A stretch of DNA of 64,000 bases from Dacryopinax spathularia (lineage: Eukaryota > Basidiomycota > Dacrymycetes > Dacrymycetales > Dacrymycetaceae), in contig JBBPFI010000009.1 in the NCBI GenBank assembly GCA_037974965.1, positions 1 to 64,000 of the forward strand. The letters run 5' to 3'. The notes beneath the pieces are model-generated. The model saw only the letters and a program-made list of their open reading frames with translations. It was not told where the DNA came from and searched no databases. Each line of letters starts with the position of its first letter. Position 1 is the first letter of the stretch. The translations under genes were made by a program, and so were the position numbers. Shown here in pieces: positions 1-8,664 of this stretch.

Positions 1-147
1 ACCCTAACCCCTAACCCTAACCCTAACCCTAACCCCTAACCCTAACCCTAACCCTAACCCTAACCCTAACCCTAACCCTAACCCTAACCCTAACCCTAAC
101 CCTAACCCTAACCCTAACCCTAACCCTAACCCTAACCCTAACCCTAA
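1..147. repeat. Telomeric repeat array (CCCTAA)n
   Basis: About 24 head-to-tail copies of CCCTAA run from the first base to about 147. The C-rich strand reads inward, so this is the physical left end of a chromosome (TTAGGG-type telomere). Two CCCCTAA variants lie near the distal end (about 8-14 and 33-39); the rest is very regular. The array stops abruptly at AAAACTGGCAT. The repeat is open in several frames, but it is not coding. Confidence 0.98.
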
Positions 148-164
148 AACTGGCATACCTAGGG

Positions 165-632
165 ATGGAAGCCGTCCAGGACCGGACCGCGACGACCGCC
201 GGTTCTTGGTCGTGGTTCGGTTCACTCCCGGGACTGACAACAGAAACAGGACCGGTCAAGCCGGAAGATGCAGAACCGGAGACTGTCTTCAACCGGAGCT
301 CAACCGGTCCTACCAATGCATGACAAAATATCTGGAATTCATATGAATAATGTAAATATACACTCGAAAATTCATGCCGGTACAAAAAAAAGCTGTGGGT
401 GGTTCATCTTGTTCTCTGTGGAGCGCGTTAATTATCTCGTCAAGGCGGCTTGCAATGAGTGGCAGACATCGCCCAACCCTTGGGCGCCTCAAAAGGGCAC
501 AACAAGAAGATCGTCTCTACTATTCTCAGCCCAAGCAAACTGTTGACCGGACCGAAACACTGAAGGTCCAAAGACCGGGTTTGCTCAAAGCCTGGAACCG
601 GTCCGGGACTGAACCGGACTGAACCGGGCCGG
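165..632 (+). repeat. Subtelomeric inverted repeat, left arm
   Basis: This segment matches the reverse complement of about 2505-2945 along its whole length, in the same order and at clearly diverged identity. Anchors include CGTCTTCAACCGG versus TGTCTTCAACCGG (near 280-292), ATATACA followed by a GTGGG block (355-400), and GACACTGAAGG versus AACACTGAAGG (near 555-570). It is rich in the words ACCGG and CCGGT. No convincing protein is encoded. It may be a remnant of a dispersed subtelomeric or transposon-derived repeat. Confidence 0.65.
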
Positions 633-2504
633 ACCCATCCCTCATTGCGGAGCAAGTGTGTGAGGAGAAGAGGGAACAACTAGAATGTTGGATACTTTTC
701 CGCCTGTTCTCCCGCAGCCAACATCAGTTTGGAGACAGGACGGTGTCCCCACCCTGCGACGATTCGGCCTAGACATCGGTAAATTACATGTCCGGCAACA
801 TACAGGCCTACGGGCGGTCTTCTGGAACGATGGCCCTAAAACGCGCGGTGATATGGCCGTAGTATGGTCTGTTTGGCAGGAAGGAAAGCCAGAATTACCT
901 CGGTGTTGTGGCCTCGGTCTGGGTGCATTGGGGTACTCCACCGGGAGGTGCTTCCTTTCAGAGATCCGAGAGGAGGTATCCACAACACGTCTAAGCGGTT
1001 TGCAAAGTTGACTGTGTCCAACCGCTCTAAGCCAGAGAACAGACAGCAGGGGACAAGCATGACTCGCGGTTATCACCTAACCGGATTGACCTTGTTTATT
1101 GCTCAAGTGTCAATAGATTACCGAAGCGTAACCGAAACCATAGCCGCCTGTTCCACATTTCTAAAAGCGATCCGCACCGGTATCAACCGGTCATCGCAGT
1201 TCTCATAGCACGCGACAGGGAACTGCCGACTTCTCCTTAACAAGGCTTCCTCAGCGTAATTGGACGGACCCCCAAGCATGAGAGGGAAGAATTCAGTTAC
1301 GAGCGAAATTAATCACTGTTACAAATGGGAGATTCAACTGATTGGCTAGATTGTTATATGCCTTCCCGTGGCTGAACCCTCGCCACATACGCCAGCCAAA
1401 CTTCAAACCAACCAAGCAAAGCTAGCCAAGGAAAACTGGTTCAAACCGGTTCTGAGCAGGTCACTGAACAAAACCTGACTTTCCAGGGAGGTGATGACTG
1501 TTGATAATGGGGCCGAATCATGGCCGACGTAATCCATCCCTAGGTGCACATCGAGTATGGCGAGGGGGCGGCAAATTCTTACAGGATGGTTATGGGCAGG
1601 AGACACGTTTCGCATCCCTTGCCTATCAACGCGGTGTATTTTGTATATTCAAGCAATTGTTGTCAAAGTAGTCTAGTCGAGCTGGGTGCACGAATACAAC
1701 GATGCGCAGCGAATACAATTCGAAAGGAAAAGCGGTCTGAAGCAAACAATAGGGCGGCAAGTATGCGTCCCATGGTCGACGCCGTGGGCCACGATGCTTG
1801 CATTCCAGGACAATTACCGAAGGAGGACCGGGAGTTCCGCAGCTTGTAGAAAGAGGCGGTCCATGGAAGCGTCGTAAGTTAACAGAGAGCGGTCCAGTCG
1901 GTTAAGGATTCCGGCATGTCCTCGCACGAACAATGCCTCTCGGCAAGCAATGGAGAAGGTATAGTGCCAGCAGTCGAACCGTGACAGCTCTTCCAGCGAC
2001 GGTGTGGGACCGTCTTCTTCAGCCCGCTGTTGCGCCCTGGAGACAAATCGGAGGCGGAGAAGTGAAAGCATTTTTAACATCGCCTTGGACGATCGGTGAG
2101 GCAGAGTGCGGCGAACTACTAGGACGAGGCGACGCCAAATCAAATGATGGGCGGTAGCTAGGTAGCACCACGCTAAATACATACTCAGCAGAGGAAGGCA
2201 AGGTGAGGGTGGAAGGCATAACTCACAGATGGTTGAACGACGTCGGGAAGGCATGGTCCCAGGTCAGACAGGTGAAGGGAGGAATCGGATTGTGTCGGGA
2301 AGGTGAACTTCACTGGTTGTATGCCACAGAATGGTCTCCACGGCTGCAGAAGTAAAGGGTCCCCAATATGTAGGTAACAGCCGACCGGCCCCTTCCGCAC
2401 TGTCCGCTTGGGCCCATCTTTGCTTCGCCCCCTTCCTCTGAAAGCCCGGAGATGAACACCTCTGAACCTTGACCAGCTCCGTCTAGGCTACGTATGGCAT
2501 CGGT
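633..2504. other. Gene-free spacer between the two inverted-repeat arms
   Basis: About 1.9 kb. Open frames here reach about 146 codons on either strand, but none has a recognisable motif, splice-supported extension or paralogue in the window. Scattered ACCGG/CCGGT words continue, for example near 1077, 1172-1185 and 1437-1450. It could be the body of an old element whose terminal inverted repeats are the flanking arms, or unrelated sequence between two independent copies. Confidence 0.4.
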
Positions 2505-2945
2505 CGTCTTCTGTCCGGTCCAGCAACGAACCGGTTCTTGTTTTCCAGCAAAACGGGTACATGGTCCTTCAGTGTCTCGGTCCCGGTTGGGTCCGGTGTT
2601 GGACCGGTCCCGGTTTCGTCCCTTCCACATTGTGTTTGCCCCACCAAGATTGAGATACTCCTGCAAGTAAACGAGGACCGAAGAGAGTATAATGCTGCTC
2701 CGCAAAGAACAGCATGAGCCGTCCCACAACTTGTTGTTGCAGCGGCATCAAGCCTCGATTGTATATTACGTCATCCACGTGCATTCCATACAATTGGGCA
2801 CGTGTTGTTGAGACCCGTCCTGGACCGGTTGAAGACGGTGCTGCCCTTACAGAACCGATAGGTCCTGGTTCGCTGGTCGGTCCCTCGGCTGAACGAAACC
2901 ATCACCACCGACCAATGATCGCGGCAGTCTGGTCCCAGAGCAATT
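2505..2945 (-). repeat. Subtelomeric inverted repeat, right arm
   Basis: Reverse-complement partner of 165-632. Reading this arm on the minus strand gives the same succession of blocks as the left arm: the CCGGT-rich outer block, the CGTCTTCAACCGGTCC block, the AATATACAA...TTGTGGG block, then GACACTGAAGG and the CCGGTTC inner block. Minus-strand 2569-2793 carries a 74-codon open frame with a hydrophobic middle, but the left arm has no equivalent intact frame, so I do not call a gene. Confidence 0.65.
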
Positions 2946-3646
2946 TCATGCCCTAGCTCCGGTGTGCCTCCGGGTGTCTCCGGAGAGTCGAGACACCCGC
3001 TTCTCACTGTTGGAAATGAGCTGTGCGCCTCGGCGGCCTCCTAAGACAAACAAAGAAGGCTATGTTGTCTTCGAGACCACTGCAAACCTAGACTTAAACG
3101 TATTTGTTCTCATCGACTTATGCGCCACCCGCCAATTTCTCTTTCTATACCGCAGTGTCGAAACAACAATTGGATTTAGTCCGAAGTTGCCGTTTCCACT
3201 TCAGCCCGTGCGACCCGCTGAGGTCTGTCTTCACCCCTGGCTCACTTGTGCTCCTTCCGCCTCCGTATACGCTAGGGATGAACTGAGGGCGACACCAGGT
3301 CCAGTCGCTCATTAATACAAACAAATTACTCCACCACGTTCTTCACATGTGATCAGGGCTGCGCCATCAAAAGTTGGTACATTCCTGCTCCGTTCCTGCC
3401 ATCAGCGCCTTTCCGCCGTCCAACACAGAACATGCCCAGTTTCCCGTCCTCACCAAACTCAAGCCAGGAACGTTGCTCAACAAGGCGGGGCCGACAATTT
3501 CCACCTCCGCCGCCGTGATCTTCTTGACAGGATTGAGATATAGAACCCGGATTGGCCCAAGCCGGGCCAACATTGTTCCCAGTGACTTCGACTGGAGGTC
3601 TGCCCGAGACTGAGTCACGTGAGCATGAGTGCTGTGGCATGTCAAA
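2946..3646. other. No gene recognised
   Basis: About 700 bases between the right repeat arm and the 3' end of the F-box gene. Overlapping open frames of 60-117 codons occur on both strands, none with a recognisable domain. Nothing else is seen. Confidence 0.4.
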
Positions 3647-4423
3647 TCAACCATCACCTACAGACGCACCCCATTCCATAATGACCAACCTGAGGCATCG
3701 CAGTCGCGGAAATCGAGAAGGAAAGAGCTTCGCGGAATGACGTAGGAAGCTGCTCGGTTTCGAAACAGTGACTGAGAGATCTTCCACCAGGTCCGCGAAG
3801 TTTCTCTCCAGGGGGGTCGCGGCTCGGCCGATGTGTCCGCCGGATGATATCAAATCGGTGAGCATCAAGTCACGAGCACTCCATACAGAGAGTAGCTCTC
3901 GGGCTACATCCAATGGCCCCAAGAACTGCTCCAGAGCGTGTTGCTTCTGGATTGCATGCTTCACAAGTTGCTTCGCAGCACCGGGTCTGAAGTCGCAATC
4001 GATCGACAGCTGCCAAAGACAAGGTAGAGATCCGAGGACGACCGCACAGTCTTCCAGATAGGCCCATCCGTTCTCCCCATTCGCTCCGAAGTCATGCGGA
4101 AGCATGATGTTGAACTGCTGGACGAGTCTTCTCAATTCATCACCGTTTGGTCCCAAAAGGGCCCGGAACAGTTTCCACAGCCGCATGGTCCTCGGCGGCC
4201 GTCCCAGAAAACGACCGGGGTCACGATAGAGCTCCTTCCTTGCAACATAACAACCAAGCGACCAGGCCCTGCATAACGTACAGAGGGTTTCCCCTTTCAC
4301 CTTGTCGCTTGCTGCCATCTCCATGATGTGCAACAGGATCTCATTTGGAAGACTGGTGCCGCCGATAGCGACCTTTCGCCTTCGCATGAAATGCCGGTCG
4401 GAATGATGCTGTTGTCGTTGCAT
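3647..4423 (-). CDS. F-box protein, most telomere-proximal gene
   Basis: An uninterrupted minus-strand frame encodes an F-box-like protein. Shortly after the chosen start comes SLPNEILLHIMEMA, then a Cys/Leu/Trp-rich stretch (TLCTLCRAW) typical of the degenerate F-boxes of basidiomycete proteins, then a leucine-rich C-terminal part with motifs such as LPCLWQLSIDCDF and FPRLRCLRLV. F-box proteins normally dock Skp1 in SCF ubiquitin ligases; that role here is inference. The frame stays open to an upstream ATG at 4603. I prefer the ATG at 4423 (about 258 residues), because the upstream 60 residues look non-conserved and the F-box then sits near the N-terminus. No intron is needed. The protein is short for the family and could be a truncated copy. 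Confidence 0.6.
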   Translation of the reverse strand: MQRQQHHSDRHFMRRRKVAIGGTSLPNEILLHIMEMAASDKVKGETLCTLCRAWSLGCYVARKELYRDPGRFLGRPPRTMRLWKLFRALLGPNGDELRRLVQQFNIMLPHDFGANGENGWAYLEDCAVVLGSLPCLWQLSIDCDFRPGAAKQLVKHAIQKQHALEQFLGPLDVARELLSVWSARDLMLTDLISSGGHIGRAATPLERNFADLVEDLSVTVSKPSSFLRHSAKLFPSRFPRLRCLRLVIMEWGASVGDG

Positions 4424-4859
4424 AGTTTGTTGCCTGGGAGAAGAAAAAACTTCCACAGAAAAGCGAGAGAAAGGCGGGAAAACTGCAGGAGTGATAAAAA
4501 GGAGAGCTCCGGGGGAGGCCCTAGAGTTCCTCTGACAAGCTTCCTCTCGTTCGCTCACGTGATACTCCAGTTGCGACCCACCTGCCACCTCCCGACACAG
4601 CACATGTACCGGTCAACAAAGTACTCAATAGGGACCGGCCAGCCGTGCTTGATGTCGGCCACCGCTTTGTTCCACTTTCTAGAAAAACCCGATTACATTG
4701 AAGTTACTTACATGGGTGGTGTTAGACTGGATCGCCGAAACCGTTTCCAACTGCCCGTGCGCACCGGGCCCAAATCCTTATGTTGAGCATTGCCCCCTCA
4801 CATGGGCAACAGCGTGCTTCCTTCTTATCGCTCATACCATCAAGGGCCTCTTGGCTACA

Positions 4860-5650
4860 ATTCACGGAGTTATCTCCCCTCCTGCTCTTCGGGTGGCCCT
4901 GGTTGGCCTGTCTACATATACCGATTGCCGTTCGCCGGTGCCTGTCGCGGGCCGCTGGTTGCCGCTCGGCAACTGCAAGTCGCGGGTTCATGATTGCCGC
5001 TCTGCGATGGGCAGCCTGCGCGCGGGGAACGGTCTCCGGCTCAGCCGGCAGCTTCCGGCGTTTCGTCTCCGGCCTCCGGTCTCCCGTCCCCGGCCTCCCT
5101 TCCCGTCCACGACCCCCCGCGCCCGGCCCGCAGGCCTGCGGCCTGCGGCCGCCGGTCTCTCGTCCCCGGCGTCTGCTCTTCGATCTGTAGCCTCTGCCCA
5201 TGAGGCTTCCATTCCAGTCACCAATCGACATGGCCCTTCTTCGGCCGGTACCCTTCAACCCCGCACCTCACCTGCCCTCTTCATTCAGCTCAGAGTCCGC
5301 TGCCTGGAATTCCCCGAGTTATCTGGCCTCCCACCCTGCTGACCGCCCTGTTGACCGGTCCACGTCGACCGATTACCGACTGCCGTGCAGTTAGCAGGCC
5401 GGCGGTCCCCGACCGCCAACTGCAACCAGCAAATGACCGTTGATTCCAGGTACGCCGCTGAGGACCGGGGTCGCCCTTCTTCGGCCGCGGCCTGAGTTCT
5501 GCGGCCTCCGGTCTGTGCTCCCCGGCCCCTGGTCTGGCATCTCCAGCCTCTGGTCCAAATTCTCCAGCTTATGCCCATGAGGCTTCCGTCCCTGCTCACC
5601 GCTCGACGTCGCCGTCACTCCGCCCGCAGGCTTTCAACCCACAGCTCCCG
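4860..5650. repeat. Diverged two-unit tandem duplication, GC- and pyrimidine-rich
   Basis: Two imperfect direct copies. GAGTTATCT occurs at 4867 and 5316, each followed by a CCTCC...CCTG...CCGATT(G/A)CC block. GCCCATGAGGCTTCC recurs exactly at 5196-5210 and 5573-5587. The offset falls from 449 to 377 bases because unit 1 carries an extra C/G-rich stretch around 5060-5160. Each unit contains micro-repeats of the type CCTCCGGTCTCCCGTCCCC. The long open frames across it in several phases reflect composition, not coding. Confidence 0.55.
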
Positions 5651-6301
5651 GTTTCACGTGCCGCGTCATTTTCCTTCGTCACCGGCCCTCCACGCACGTC
5701 CGACCCTTGCCCGAGTCTGGTGGGCCTTGATGACCGGTACATGCTGACCGGATCGCAGTTCGGCCCCACATGAGTTTCCTCTGTACGCCGCCTCCTACTC
5801 TCTTTGCCCGAGTTAGCATAAAAGGCTGTCCGACCGGCCCTGCTTCCCCTCCCGTTCAGCCGGCTTCTTTGGCCATTGGCCCCTGGTCCCATATTGGTCT
5901 TGTTCAAAAATAAACGCTCTTTCCTCCGACTGTCCGTCCCACCTATAAGGTTCTCCCGCCGGCCTATTCCCACATACTGTGCCAACCGTAGCCCGCCGGC
6001 CCCGATGCGCTGCTTGTTCTTCGTTCCGACCTTCCCGGTCCGCCGCAATCTTTTGATTCACCCCGGAGTGGATGTCTACCTCCGCGGGTATTCAAACTTG
6101 CCCGGTCACGACTATCAAGACGACTCATACATTCAAAAAGCAAAACTCCCTTTGACATCGATTCAGTCGTGGTGACCAGACACACACTGACGGTCCACTT
6201 ATTACCGTGGACACAGGGACCTCCGGGTCCCCGGACAGCTCCGTCCTCCGCAGGAGGAAGCGCGTCAGTGGCGTGGGCGTATTCCACATTTAAATGGAAG
6301 G
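5651..6301. other. No gene recognised
   Basis: About 650 bases with further ACCGG words (for example around 5731-5755) and open frames of up to 150 codons on the minus strand that show no recognisable domain. Nothing else is seen. Confidence 0.35.
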
Positions 6302-6398
6302 AAACCCCTGCAGCGGGAATTGAACAAACAACCTCCGCTCTATCGATTACAAGACTTCTGCAAGTCGAGCGTCAACCAACTGAACCAAACTGCCAAAG
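6302..6398 (-). other. tRNA-like sequence with pol III A- and B-box matches (tRNA relic or SINE head)
   Basis: On the minus strand, TGGTTCAGTTGG (plus 6376-6387) fits the A-box consensus and GTTCAATTCC (plus 6316-6325) fits the B-box, about 50 bases apart. The segment between contains CTTGTAA, which resembles a Thr(UGU) anticodon loop. It does not fold into a clean cloverleaf: the T-stem has mismatches and the acceptor pairing GGCAGTT/TGCAGGG fails. A degenerate tRNA or the head of a tRNA-derived SINE is more likely than a working tRNA. No clear T-run terminator follows. Confidence 0.3.
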
Positions 6399-6811
6399 GT
6401 GAAAGTCTTTTGGCCATATCCCCCATGATTCATCAGTATCGCCCCCGCGCAGATCCTCATTTCAGTTGCTTGCCTCTCCTTTAACATGTTTCCTTCTGAA
6501 GCATGGCTAGGTAATCATGTTCATATGACTTACAATGTGGTGTAAATCTAATTCAACATGTTTTCTTTCTGCCTCTCGCTGTGCTCCAGCGATTTCCTTC
6601 TCTGGCCTCCTTATTTATATGCGCACTTTCATATGAGGGGAAAGACGTTGTTTGCTTGTTTCCCAAACCCTAGTTCCTTTTAAATCATGGAACTATATCC
6701 CTTGCTTTCACTTATGGGCCCTTTCAGACCGTTTGGAAACATTTCTTGAAAATGTGTAATGGTACTACCGCTCACCAGACTATATTATTAGCTTTTTTGC
6801 TTAGCACAGCC

Positions 6812-6990
6812 CCTTCACGTGCGAGCTCGTGATGGGTTGGCATGCGTTTAAACCCATCACGAGCTCGCGCGCGAGAAGGTGATGGGTTCGTAAGCATTTT
6901 TCCATCACCTTGTCGCGTGCGAGCTCGTGATGGGTTCAAATGCGTGCCAACCCATTACGAGCTCGCCTGCGGGGAGGTGATGGGTGTTAC
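6812..6990. repeat. Tandem array of palindromes, about 49-50 bp period
   Basis: The octamer GTGATGGG and its complement alternate at starts 6829(+), 6853(-), 6879(+), 6901(-), 6927(+), 6951(-) and 6977(+), every 22-26 bases. GCGAGCTCGTGATGGGTT at 6821-6838 pairs exactly with 6851-6868 around a 12-nt loop. The same 18-mer at 6919-6936 pairs with 6949-6966 with one mismatch. A middle hairpin pairs 6876-6885 with 6902-6911. The loops of the first and third hairpins are themselves near reverse complements, so the whole array is also palindromic at large scale. Confidence 0.85.
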
Positions 6991-7087
6991 AGATAGGGAG
7001 ATAGGGAGGTTTCGGGCCGCATTTTCGGCGTACCCTACCCTCAACCCCTATCCGTACTCACCCATAGACCCCTGTAGGATGTGCTGA

Positions 7088-7439
7088 TAGAGCAATTCTA
7101 AGTGTGCCAAAAGTCTTGCGCAAGACTTTTGGCAGGCAACAGAGCATTATGATATAAGTCTAAGGACTATGTTTAGGTGGGTAAGTTATCACTCTGGGTA
7201 AATTGCTGTGCCTTTGAGCGCACAACACGTTAAGCATTACAAAGTAGAACATTTGAGGCACCTTGATGCATCTAACTGGGACTAATCTTGGGTTTATGGT
7301 GTACGATGACATTGTCACAAGCGAGATATAGACCAGTTTTACTCCCTGGTAACTTAAGGACCACAATATGACAGGCATGCATGGCAATATTGCTTGCCAA
7401 AAGTCTTCCATGAGACTTTTAGCACCACATCTTGCTCTA
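7088..7439. mobile_element. Probable MITE with palindromic terminal inverted repeats and TA flanks
   Basis: The element spans 7090-7437 (348 bp), flanked by TA dinucleotides at 7088-7089 and 7438-7439. Its ends are inverted repeats of about 50 bp (7090-7141 and about 7388-7437), both starting GAGCAA and roughly 80% identical. Each terminal repeat contains its own palindrome: a perfect 30-bp one at 7105-7134 (TGCCAAAAGTCTTGC and its complement) and an imperfect one at 7395-7424. There is no transposase-like frame inside. TA duplication would suggest mobilisation by a Tc1/mariner-type transposase; that is inference. Confidence 0.6.
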
Positions 7440-7805
7440 TTCCAGTGAAGGATTAGTTGTCATCTTGTGTGCCAATGGTGTCTATGTGACCTGGCAGATC
7501 GAAATATACCGAAAAATGACTCTAATCATGCCAAAAACCTATATTAGATCAGCCTGTGAGGCCAGAAAGGGCAGTCATCAATCATGCCGGCAATCTGCGC
7601 AAGCTCTGGCGAGGGTTATCAACCCAACATGTTGAGCTCCACCCTGGACGAGTGGTTGGTCCCAGCTATGTGGGCCGGTCAGCACAACAGGGAAGCTTGC
7701 AACAGAAGCAAGTGTGGGATGACGACACAGCCGATCTGATGCGTGCCAGGAGGGAGGATGAGAACGATTTGTGGTAGGCCACCAAAAGCTATGGATCACA
7801 AGGGT

Positions 7806-7931
7806 CACAAAAGAAATGTAGATAAAGACTGCGATTAGAACAAACCACAAAAGCCCAAAAAAAGAATGGTAGATACAGAATGTCTCTAGAAAAGCTACAA
7901 AAATCCAAAAAAAGAATTGTATATAACCGCG
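7806..7931. repeat. Degenerate A-rich tandem repeat, about 40-50 bp units
   Basis: ACAAAAG...AAATGTAGATA (from 7806), ACAAAAGCCCAAAAAAAGAA (from 7847) and ACAAAAATCCAAAAAAAGAA (from 7897) are three related units ending in TAGATA or TATATA. The last two are 50 bp apart. Confidence 0.6.
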
Positions 7932-8164
7932 AGCCAGGGGATGCAGTAGCGCCGCACACTGCAAAGGAGATCACAAGCAACACTTTTACAAGATGTGACT
8001 ATGGTCCATAAACAATGCATGCAGTGCCTGCATCCTATAAACTGAAAGAAAGCGGGGAAAAATGGTGCACAAAACTCGCATGGTGAATACCATGTTGGTC
8101 CAGGGCTAGTCAGCCGCAAACATGGTGGCTGCCCCATGCATACAAGTGCACAACACATACTAAC

Positions 8165-8262
8165 GGTGTCTGCGCAACGTATACTAATGCATAGCCACCG
8201 TTAGTATCCGTCGCCACGGATACTAACGGTGGCTGTGCGTTAGTATAGGTATGCGCAGCCAC
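8165..8262. repeat. Extended hairpin or nested palindrome
   Basis: AGCCACCGTTAGTATCCGT at 8193-8211 pairs perfectly with 8216-8234 around the 4-nt loop CGCC. Similarity continues outward on both sides (TGCGCA..TATACTAA(T/C)GCA), giving arms of about 47 bp. The word TACTAACGGTG recurs in direct and inverted orientation, including just outside at 8158-8168. It looks like a foldback or MITE remnant. No coding content. Confidence 0.75.
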
Positions 8263-8664
8263 TGGCCCATAGTGGGCTGAGCGGCTATGGCAAATGTCGT
8301 CAGGGTCCAGACCTAGCCCTAACCCTGGCCTGAACCCAGCCTCAAAGGGGTATAGATATGCACAAGTCTGCACCAGGATGAACGACCTTGCCTGATAGAT
8401 GGAAATGTCCTCAGAGTTTGCCTTGACAAGGCACATGGTGAGGAAGGTAGAAGGAGGAAGTCCACCAAGCGTCGTCCCAGATGCGGTGCCTCAGGGCCGT
8501 GCCTTGAAAGGGCCGCATAGCAGTGCGCCGAGCGGCTTTGTGCGAAGTTGCAGGGTGGCCTAACGGTTTGTTCGCGATATGCTGACATGAGCAACTGCAC
8601 CATGTCCGTGAACGGGAAAGGCCGCTTTTTGGATTAGAGTATATCTACATCACAGACACATGTC

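Larger units (their letters stand above)
7440..8664. other. Gene-free subtelomeric sequence between the MITE and LPD1
   Basis: Contains a degenerate tandem repeat (7806-7931) and a hairpin element (8165-8262), listed separately, and a 10-bp telomere-like word CCCTAACCCT at 8317-8326. Open frames of 64-128 codons lack recognisable motifs. No gene is called. Confidence 0.5.

Noticed and set aside
4-385. Open frames across the telomere encoding GLGLGL or VRVRVR strings
   Set aside because: They are translations of the telomeric hexamer and carry no protein signal.
642-1208. Overlapping frames of 108-144 codons on both strands in the subtelomere
   Set aside because: No motif, overlap on both strands, and location inside the inverted-repeat spacer.
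4698-5342. 214-codon plus-strand frame rich in Pro, Arg and Ser
   Set aside because: It covers the GC-rich tandem duplication, with equally long frames on the opposite strand; composition explains it.
6812-6990. CRISPR-like array
   Set aside because: Repeats alternate in orientation with no unique spacers of constant length, and the genome is fungal; this is a palindromic tandem repeat.
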